NCBI GenBank assembly: GCA_040182905.1
Contig: JARQWU010000180.1
Coordinates: forward strand, 1-21,744
Direction: 5' to 3'
Source of the DNA: Barthelona sp. PAP020
Lineage: Eukaryota > Metamonada: BaSk clade
Length of the DNA stretch: 21,744 nt
In this document: positions 1 through 6,402 of the stretch, one piece after another
How positions within the stretch are numbered: position 1 is the stretch's first letter
Layout: each line of letters begins with the position of its first letter
Notes under the pieces: model-generated
Databases searched by the model: none
The model's input: the letters and a program-made list of their open reading frames with translations, nothing else
Told to the model about the DNA's origin: nothing
Program-made: the position numbers and the translations under genes

Positions 1-2
1 TC

Positions 3-98
3 TTTCTTATGGGATTATTAGCTTTATATGCAGGAGTATTTTGGTTAGTTCTTCCTTTGCGTCTTCTTTCGGTGAAATTTTTGTTGTTGCCAAATTAA
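3..98 (+). CDS. Possible 3' end of a membrane-protein gene (partial)
   Basis: The window opens inside a frame that reads on the plus strand to a TAA at 96-98. The 31 codons encode a strongly hydrophobic stretch (Leu, Ala, Val, Phe, Trp), then a short Leu/Val-rich tail with one Arg and one Lys. This is compatible with the last transmembrane helix of a membrane protein. No family can be named from so little, and chance is possible because a T-rich strand readily yields Leu/Phe runs. The frame runs off the left edge, so the rest of the gene, if real, is outside the window. Confidence 0.27.
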   Translation, partial: FLMGLLALYAGVFWLVLPLRLLSVKFLLLPN

Positions 99-759
99 TA
101 TCTGCTTTTCAATTTGCACAACAACAATAATTTCACAAGACAATAATAATAAATGTTTATAAAGACCTTTATTGTTCTCGATTAAAGTTTGGAAGCACTT
201 GTAACTGGGTCGTTTTGCGTAGATAGTTTAGAACACTCCTAAATAAAAGAAGAAATGCTTCCGGTTTAGATGGGGCGGGTATTTTAAGTGTAATACTTTC
301 CTTTGGCCCCTTGATTCACTATAATGTCTCCATTCGTGTTCGCTTGGCAATAATTTGATATTCTTTGTTGATCTGTTTTATTTGCGTGTCCTTAATCTTA
401 GAATTCTTACGATTCCGTATTATTGGTTGAACTTTTTAATTTAATACCCAATAATATCAGAAATTGCAAAAAGAAACCATAAATACATTTATATTGTCTT
501 TTGCGTGAAATTTATCCGCTTTGGTGCAAATACCAAGAAATTCAGAGAAATTTTAAATTTCAAAATTGAACTTGTTCAAAAAATATTTTATCACATGCAG
601 TATGTTAATCTCAAAAATTTTCTTTTTGAAAGCCAAAACATTGCATGATTATTGTTTGAAACTGACCAATTTGGAATACAGTAACTGGCTCAGTAAATGT
701 TTGGGATGTATCTTAACTCATATAACAACCAGCAAATACTAATGAATTACTTTTTTTGG
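99..759. other. Gap without an assignable gene
   Basis: About 660 bases lie between the possible left-edge gene end and the SAMHD1-like remnant. The part from about 180 to 420 is less AT-rich than most of the intergenic DNA here. The minus strand at 169-315 is open for 48 codons with a coding-like composition (it includes the segment KIPAPSKPEAF), and another open stretch lies just upstream in a different frame. No tRNA or complete gene was found. This may be decayed coding sequence, possibly related to the neighbouring pseudogene. Confidence 0.4.
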
Positions 760-1470
760 TTTTCACACTGGATAAAAAGGATTGTCAAATAAATCAAGAA
801 GAATCAAATGGATATCATACTGATCTAATTCAATTTTTGGTTCGGCTGTTTGTCCAGAATTTTACCGTTAATAATGGAAAACAATTGCAAAAAAAAATCA
901 TCACTTAAAAAAACAAAAAACAAATGTAACAGACTTAAATTTTTAAATAATTCTTTCAAAAGTTTTACTGAGTCAATGTCTTTAAATTCTGCTTCAAAAT
1001 TTTCTGAAAACTTCTTGAACTTTTTTGAGGATTCGAGTTTTTTTTTTAAAACATTCTGTTTTCTTCAATAAAAATCCTGATACTTACTTCAGAAACATTT
1101 TTGAAACCATAGAGTGACATCTTCCCCATTGGATAAGAGTTGCAACGTCAAAATAATTGTTAGGATGGCCATCTCTCACAAAATAATCTAGTTTATCCAC
1201 ATCTATTCCATTCAAACTGTTGGAAACAATTTTAGACTGAAAATAACGTATTTGAATGCTTTTTGGATTTGTATTGATCAATTCACAATCGGAAGAGTCA
1301 GCTTTCACCTCTTTTCCATTTATCACATCAGAAATAAATGTCAAATCATCCTCAGTACATGCAAAATTACATTTTTCCTTCATATATCTGAAGATTCTGC
1401 AAAACATTTCCTCATGATCTATTTTCAATAGGTTATTTTTTTTTAAAGAATCAATTTCTTTGACATTGAT
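760..1470 (-). pseudogene. SAMHD1-like dNTP triphosphohydrolase remnant
   Basis: The minus-strand frame 1470-1084 has no ATG start. It encodes a stretch matching the middle of the SAMHD1 family: an HE-containing helix (IDHEEMFCRIF), a variable linker, then the family signature IVSNSLNGIDVDKLDYFVRD followed by an NNYFD/WGRC segment. In SAMHD1 this lies just after the catalytic HD motif. The catalytic half (HD...D, the DLGHGPFSH-type motif) is not found in the 500 bases upstream. Downstream, minus-strand stretches in other frames (one near 860-1060, and KIELDQYDIHLILLDLFDN near 760-845) weakly resemble later parts of the family and are separated by stops. The frame ends in TAAGTA, which overlaps a donor-like GTAAGTA at 1087-1081. 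None of the nearby acceptors I tried restored a frame. I read it as a broken gene; an intron-rich, highly diverged gene is the alternative. Confidence 0.62.
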
Positions 1471-1995
1471 TCATCAGTTGTCTCCTGATATTTTTTTTTT
1501 CCCTTTGTTCTCTCAACTACAAACTTTCACATTTCCCTCTAAATATGAATAAACATTAGATTTATAATTTGAAAATTTAGTAATTTTACAGAAATTTTCT
1601 TACAAAAAAAAAATCTTAAAAATTGAACAAATAATTCCAATTTGAAAGTTTTCATGTGAAAATAACAGGTATTGGGACATGGAAAATAGACAAAAGCTTT
1701 CAATCATGAACACAATCAAAAGCAATATTTTAACCTTACTGCAAAAGAAGCTCTTCATATCTTCATATCTTCAATTTTCTTCTTTATACAACATGCAATT
1801 CAAAAAATCGATTATTTTCATTTTTCTTTTGAAAAATCCACTCTTTGATATCAATAATAGTTGAAAGTAAATATATGGCATATAATATATCAAAAGAACA
1901 TCAAGCTAATAAAAACAAAAAATTTTGTAAATTAAACCAGAACGATGTGAGAGGTTGAACCCCTTTTTTATTTTGTTTTTATTGATATTATTAAT
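1471..1995. other. AT-rich gap upstream of MOB4
   Basis: About 525 bases contain no supported gene. There are long A and T runs and a small tandem of cttcatat near 1752. A 61-codon plus-strand open frame starts at 1679 but has a simple Lys/Ile/Leu/Phe composition and no recognisable motif, so it is not called. The right part should contain the MOB4 promoter and 5' UTR. The left part would be where the missing 5' half of the SAMHD1-like gene should lie, but I saw no HD motif there. Confidence 0.5.
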
Positions 1996-2577
1996 ATGAA
2001 TGATAATGAACAAAGACCTTTTTATTTGCAAACATTGATCCAAAAAAGATATGAAGAATATCCATTTGAAATATCCAAAATATATGCATTACCATCAAAT
2101 TCAGAACGATTAGTGTGGATATATGAAAATTTCAGACAATTTTCGGTTGAATTAAGTCATTATTTAGTAGATTTAGGAAAACTATGTACAGATCAGTCTT
2201 GTCCTTCAATGTTGGCAGCGGGAGAATATGTCTTTTATTGTGCATCACACAGTAAACCTCAACCTTGTCCTGCTATTGATTATTGTTGTCACACTTTGGA
2301 TGCGGCTATTGGTTTATTAAACAGCATTGCCACTTTTCCATCAAGAAATTCCATCTCTTTGGAATACGAACAGTATTTTATTTCCTTTGCTCGAAGACTT
2401 TATCGAATATTTGGACATGTATATTACCACCATTACAATTTTTTCATTGAACAAGAAAAGAACAAACGTTTATGTGAAAGGTTTTCGTATTTCACTCTCA
2501 AATTCAATCTGCTGAAGAAAAACATGATTTCGATTCCAAAATTTGCTGAGCTTGATGTTGGAGATATCAATACTTGA
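1996..2577 (+). CDS. MOB4: MOB4/phocein family protein
   Basis: This 193-residue protein is close to full length for MOB family kinase adaptors. The core matches phocein (MOB4): an ERLVWIYENFRQFSVEL helix near residues 37-53, a C64-x4-C69 pair, the AIDYCCHTLDAAIGLLNS region, FPSR, and a YRIFGHVYYHH segment providing H141-x4-H146. These Cys2His2 residues form the structural zinc site, and all four are present. Phocein is a subunit of STRIPAK (striatin/PP2A) complexes and acts in Hippo-type signalling, vesicle traffic and cytoskeletal control in the cytoplasm; that role is from family knowledge. The ATG at 1996 gives a complete N-terminus, shorter than the animal one. The stop lies 29 bases from the end of the converging minus-strand gene, so the 3' UTRs must overlap. 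MOB4 is preferred over MOB1 because of the AIDY/HTLDAA and RIF-H-Y-HH signatures. Confidence 0.9.
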   Translation: MNDNEQRPFYLQTLIQKRYEEYPFEISKIYALPSNSERLVWIYENFRQFSVELSHYLVDLGKLCTDQSCPSMLAAGEYVFYCASHSKPQPCPAIDYCCHTLDAAIGLLNSIATFPSRNSISLEYEQYFISFARRLYRIFGHVYYHHYNFFIEQEKNKRLCERFSYFTLKFNLLKKNMISIPKFAELDVGDINT

Positions 2578-2606
2578 AGGCTATAAATAATACAATTCAG
2601 AACTGT

Positions 2607-4406
2607 TCACTCGTGAATATGGTTCAAAATGGTTTTAAAGGCAACTTTGTCTTCATAAATAGTATTATAAAAGAGTTTTGTTAGTTTTTGTAAGGTATTT
2701 GAGCTGTCAATGTCAAAGATTGTTTCACCAATTTTGAAAGAGAATATTGAAGTTGGTGAATTTTTTTGGTTTTTTTTTCCCAAGCCTAATCCCCAAAATG
2801 ACTCCTTTGAATTGGCTATCAGCATTGAAATATCCACCTTGACAATGTTATCGACTAGAACTATGATGAAATCAGCTTGAATATCTGCAGCCTCGTAGTA
2901 GGGCACAATGTTGTATGACAAGAACTCCATATCGGGATAATCAAGCAAGAATTTTGTCAGCTCATTTTCATACAGATGTTTGGTCAACAATGTTGATGTT
3001 ACGAACAAAAAAGACTTTTGTTGTGCGGATTCCAAAATTGAGTACAATAAAAAAATATGTGAAGCAAAGCGAGAAAACTTGGATCGATCAGGGAGCTGGG
3101 GTATAAAGAAAGAAGAAACACCTCTCCTTTTCTTTGTATCAACTTCAAACGGAAAACTGCGAAAATCAACAGCCGAGTGAAAATAAGGGCTATTGTTCAC
3201 ATTTGCAGAATGAAAAAAAGGGACGGGAGATATGAGGTGTTGGGCTCTAGTGAAATAGAAATTCCTGAAAGAAGAAAAATGACAGATTAACAATTTGACA
3301 TACAAACAAGGAACCATATTGATTGCTTGTACAATAAAAGTTGAATATGCAGGCACTTCTTCCAGTTGAAGAAAATCAAAGACTTGTTCAACAGAGAGGC
3401 AATAACACGATGAGTCTTGATGAGCATTCCTAAACATTTGCAAAGATGTATTTGAGGGAAACAGAATAACTGCCTTGTTATAGTCAACATTTTGCCTAAT
3501 AAATAAATCGGAGTTCACCCTTTCTGATCCCATGTCTATCCAATTCACTTGTTTTTCCCTTTGACATAACTCCTTCTGGTCCTTTAGCATATAATGAGTA
3601 TAAAACTCAAGATTTTTAAATTGACTGTTTAAATACATCAGAGGAATCAGGGCCACATGCAGATCTTCAATAGTGGGAACAGTTGTGGCCGGATTCTCAA
3701 AAATTATCACCAATTTAAGAATTCCTCCTTCATAAAGAAGATCAACAACATCTCCAACATAGACATCTACAATTTCAATCCCTTCAGAAACCTTTGCAAA
3801 ATAAACATGTTCACCTCTTTTCACTTTTCGAAAATTGGGACCCAACGAACTAACGGCAAAAATAAATTTCAGTTTTTCATCGATGCATTCATATTCAATA
3901 GAGGATTGAATGCGAGTAATGTCAATATTAACGCTTAGATAGTCTTTCCTGGCTATAAGTCCCTTTTTACATAATGCAATATGTGGCAATTCATTTTCAA
4001 ACACCCATTCATCATCTTTAAATGACAATTTTGATTTTCTAATGGCAGAATTAAAATCACGTATTAAATTACTTCGAATACCTAAGATATGCAAATAAAT
4101 TAAATCATTAATATTGGTAAAATTGTCTAAATTGTTGTTAATAGCAGTTTCCTCAAGGGTATCAGAATAAATGGAAGAATTAGCCATTGGTAATTCAATT
4201 TGTGGTTGAATAAAGAGTTCACGAAACCTATTTATTATCTCTTTGTCCTCATTTAAGTGTATATTAAAGCATTCCAAACAATTTTTCATTAATTCAATAT
4301 CATTTGTCTTTTGAACAAATTTTATCAATCCAAAATCACTTAATCCTAATGCTTCAATATATTTTGGACAGAAATCTCGAATAACAATTCCTCTAACAAC
4401 ATTCAT
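2607..4406 (-). CDS. Unrecognised 599-residue protein
   Basis: A single uninterrupted frame. The ATG at 4406-4404 is preferred because the codon before it is TTG. I do not recognise the family. The N-terminal 130 residues look helical. Residues about 170-260 are rich in alternating hydrophobic and charged residues (for example KVKRGEHVYFAKV and IVDVYVGDVVDLL), suggesting a beta-rich domain. The last 160 residues include FLFVTSTLL and ADFIIVLVDN, which look like core strands of a RecA- or Rossmann-like fold. The order (beta domain, long middle, paired strands, acidic residue) recalls very degenerate superfamily-1 helicases of the UPF1/Aquarius type, but there is no Walker A (GxGKT) or DEAD/DEAG box, so this is only a structural guess. 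No signal peptide or clear membrane segment was seen. It converges on MOB4 and diverges from the RWP-RK gene across a 284-bp AT-rich gap. Confidence 0.8.
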   Translation of the reverse strand: MNVVRGIVIRDFCPKYIEALGLSDFGLIKFVQKTNDIELMKNCLECFNIHLNEDKEIINRFRELFIQPQIELPMANSSIYSDTLEETAINNNLDNFTNINDLIYLHILGIRSNLIRDFNSAIRKSKLSFKDDEWVFENELPHIALCKKGLIARKDYLSVNIDITRIQSSIEYECIDEKLKFIFAVSSLGPNFRKVKRGEHVYFAKVSEGIEIVDVYVGDVVDLLYEGGILKLVIIFENPATTVPTIEDLHVALIPLMYLNSQFKNLEFYTHYMLKDQKELCQREKQVNWIDMGSERVNSDLFIRQNVDYNKAVILFPSNTSLQMFRNAHQDSSCYCLSVEQVFDFLQLEEVPAYSTFIVQAINMVPCLYVKLLICHFSSFRNFYFTRAQHLISPVPFFHSANVNNSPYFHSAVDFRSFPFEVDTKKRRGVSSFFIPQLPDRSKFSRFASHIFLLYSILESAQQKSFLFVTSTLLTKHLYENELTKFLLDYPDMEFLSYNIVPYYEAADIQADFIIVLVDNIVKVDISMLIANSKESFWGLGLGKKNQKNSPTSIFSFKIGETIFDIDSSNTLQKLTKLFYNTIYEDKVAFKTILNHIHE

Positions 4407-4690
4407 CAAAATAAAATTTTCTATTTTTTTTTAATAAAAATAATCAAATATCCATTTATTTCAATTTTTTCACTTATTCTCTTTAAAAATATAAAAGTGA
4501 AAATGAAAAAAAATTTATCTCTTTCTTTTTGTATTTTTCCCCAAAAAAAAAAATTTCTTTTTTTTAACGTTATTATTTATACTTATCTTATAATAAACAA
4601 GATATGCAAAAATGAAAAAAAAATATTTCTGAAAAATTGGCTAAAACCATCTTTCTTTTTTCCGTTTCTTTTTTGTGATTGAACTTCAAC
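4407..4690. promoter_or_regulatory. Divergent intergenic promoter region
   Basis: This 284-bp gap separates the starts of the minus-strand orphan and the plus-strand RWP-RK gene, so it must hold both promoters. It is extremely AT-rich, with T-runs on the plus strand near 4425-4435 and 4545-4565 and a C/T-rich tract at 4650-4673 just before the RWP-RK start. No specific box can be assigned with confidence. Weak open frames inside it are simple Lys/Phe runs and are not called. Confidence 0.45.
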
Positions 4691-5122
4691 ATGGGAAGGC
4701 AAAAAGCCGTCTTGAGCAGAGCACAAATTGAGGAACAATTTCATCTTCCAATTAAGGATGCAGCACAACTACTAGGTATTTCTGTCACAACTCTAAAGCA
4801 ACGCTGCAGAGAATACGGGATTAAAGTTTGGCCCTTCAAAAGAAAATATTACAAGAAAGAGGAAACTTCAACTCCTATTGGTATTGATTATGATATGAAA
4901 ACGCCAGAAATTCAGCATTCTCAACAAAAAATCATGAATTCCAATGCACTCATGTATTCATTTCCTTATAATGTACCAATTCAAGCATATATGATCAATC
5001 CATATACTACTTATCAAGTTAATATGAATACAATGAATCCTATGGTGAATAATTTAATGCCATCATTTTTTCAATTCTCTCAACCAAAGAATGATTGTCG
5101 CCCTTATTTTCTTTCTTTTTAA
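4691..5122 (+). CDS. Small RWP-RK domain transcription factor
   Basis: The frame opens at a TTG (4679), so I use the first ATG at 4691, giving 143 residues. The N-terminal ~55 residues form an RWP-RK domain: FHLPIKDAAQLLGISVTTLK, then RCREYGIKVWP, then FKRK. The helix-turn-helix core (PIKDAAQLLGIS, TTLKQRCREYGI) is very clear. The signature itself is altered: the Arg of RWP is Val, and the RK pair is shifted to KRK. The rest is Met/Asn/Tyr/Gln-rich and probably disordered. The protein is a nuclear DNA-binding regulator. In plants and green algae the family controls nitrogen responses and gamete or egg-cell identity, but the targets here are unknown. It lacks the GAF-like and PB1 domains of plant NLPs, so it is of the short RKD-like type. 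An AATAAA lies 75 bases past the stop. Confidence 0.85.
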   Translation: MGRQKAVLSRAQIEEQFHLPIKDAAQLLGISVTTLKQRCREYGIKVWPFKRKYYKKEETSTPIGIDYDMKTPEIQHSQQKIMNSNALMYSFPYNVPIQAYMINPYTTYQVNMNTMNPMVNNLMPSFFQFSQPKNDCRPYFLSF

Positions 5123-5196
5123 TTTTTTAAGAAGTGTGTTTAGTTTTATTGTGTGATAATGAGTGACATAATTTTGTAGTCTGTTTTTTTTTTTTT

Positions 5197-5218
5197 AATA
5201 AACTTGTATTTGTTTATT
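5197..5218. terminator. Back-to-back polyadenylation signals
   Basis: AATAAA on the plus strand at 5197-5202 serves the RWP-RK gene. TTTATT at 5213-5218 is AATAAA on the minus strand and serves the transporter gene. The 131-bp convergent gap holds both 3' ends, so the two transcripts probably overlap or nearly so. Confidence 0.55.
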
Positions 5219-5253
5219 TTTTTCAAAAAAAAAGAAAGGTTTTTTCACTTTAT

Positions 5254-6285
5254 TTAAATAATTGCAAAATAGATTGTTGTCCAAAAAGCAGCAAAAGGTA
5301 TATATGCAAGCAAAACATAAAACAACATCATTGCCATTTCCATTTCACCTTTAGTGGCCAATTGACACATAATCATCAAATTACCACCACTGGGAATACT
5401 TGTTTCTAACAATAAAACCAATCTGGCTATTTTATTATCCAACAACAATCCGGTATCTTTTAAAAACATCATCAATCCAATGCCAAAAATGGGAAAAATA
5501 ATGAATCGCTGTAAAATCACCAAAACAATTGCTTTAGCAGGTAAACGTGCTTGCTCAAATGGCCTTGCAAGATTACCACCCAAAACCACCATAGCCAATG
5601 GAACTGCAGCCTTACCAAGCTTTGACAACGTATCAAAAAGTATTTGTGACCAATTCCATGTGGTTGGAAATAGAAAAAGCTTAACTGATGGAATTAATCC
5701 ACAGATAACACCAAGACAAACAGCAATAAACGGAGGACTGCATATTTTTTGTAAAATTCCAAAAAAGCCTAATGTTTGTTCTTTATTTTCACTTGTGACC
5801 ATATAATTATAACCAAATGAATAATATACCGAGGAAGAGCCGAGAATATAACAACTGACGAATGCAGTTCCCAATTCACTGGCATTCTCAATGCCATTAA
5901 ATATATTTGTTGAAGTTACAGCAGCTATCATTGATAAAGGAATGAAAGTGAAATTTCCAAAAGTCATAGAACCAATGATAACCTTTTTTACATATGGATC
6001 TACGTCTTTTAAAAATAAACAAAAGAAGTTTCCCATAATAAATGCAAATGTGATATGAATTATTGCACAAATAGGAAAAACAATTAACTTCAAGACAGAA
6101 TTTTGATCAATGGAAGAAATTACATTACAAAATATCAATGCAGGCAAAAAAACTCGAAAAACACATTGAGCTAAAACATTTAATGATTGTCTTTGTAAAA
6201 TTTTGGTTTTTCCCAAATAAAACCCACTTAAAATAATAAATCCTATCTGACCAATTGCAACAATTGCTGCTATTAATGTTTGCAT
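5254..6285 (-). CDS. Auxin efflux carrier-like (PIN/PILS) membrane transporter
   Basis: This 343-residue integral membrane protein has about ten hydrophobic segments in two groups of five separated by a short hydrophilic loop (around residues 160-175), the layout of the membrane transport protein (auxin efflux carrier) family. Family features visible include an N-terminal helix ending in G-x-x-L-G-K, the VFLPALIFCNV segment in helix 2, LGKAAVPLAMVVLGGNLAR in the second half, and ETSIPSGGNLMIMCQLA near the C-terminus. In plants, PIN/PILS proteins move auxin. In protists and fungi the relatives have mostly unknown organic-anion substrates and often lie in the ER, so auxin transport should not be assumed here. 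The length fits a short-loop PILS or fungal Ecm3-like member. The start is a true ATG (6285-6283). It lies 117 bp downstream of the FDMF-repeat gene on the same strand. Confidence 0.87.
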   Translation of the reverse strand: MQTLIAAIVAIGQIGFIILSGFYLGKTKILQRQSLNVLAQCVFRVFLPALIFCNVISSIDQNSVLKLIVFPICAIIHITFAFIMGNFFCLFLKDVDPYVKKVIIGSMTFGNFTFIPLSMIAAVTSTNIFNGIENASELGTAFVSCYILGSSSVYYSFGYNYMVTSENKEQTLGFFGILQKICSPPFIAVCLGVICGLIPSVKLFLFPTTWNWSQILFDTLSKLGKAAVPLAMVVLGGNLARPFEQARLPAKAIVLVILQRFIIFPIFGIGLMMFLKDTGLLLDNKIARLVLLLETSIPSGGNLMIMCQLATKGEMEMAMMLFYVLLAYIPFAAFWTTIYFAII

Positions 6286-6402
6286 ATCGTAATCGATACA
6301 ATTTCAATATTAAATTGCAGTTCAAATTCACCAAAATAAAAAGGAAATTTTGGAAAATAAATAATCATCTTTTTTACACATATTAAACAATAAAACAATA
6401 AA

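Noticed and set aside
850-1071. 73-codon plus-strand open frame opposite the SAMHD1-like remnant
   Set aside because: It starts at TTG, is mostly Lys/Ser/Phe/Asn, has no family match, and overlaps sequence better explained as minus-strand decayed coding DNA.
1679-1864. 61-codon plus-strand ORF with an ATG
   Set aside because: Low-complexity Ile/Leu/Phe/Lys composition expected by chance in AT-rich DNA, and no motif or neighbour support.
1948-1968. Reverse-strand ggttcaacctc resembling a tRNA B-box
   Set aside because: The flanking bases do not form the five-pair T stem, and no cloverleaf is present.
2607-4406. Calling the 599-residue orphan an SF1 RNA helicase
   Set aside because: No Walker A, DEAD/DEAG or arginine-finger motif was seen, so similarity is limited to a strand pattern and kept only as a hypothesis.
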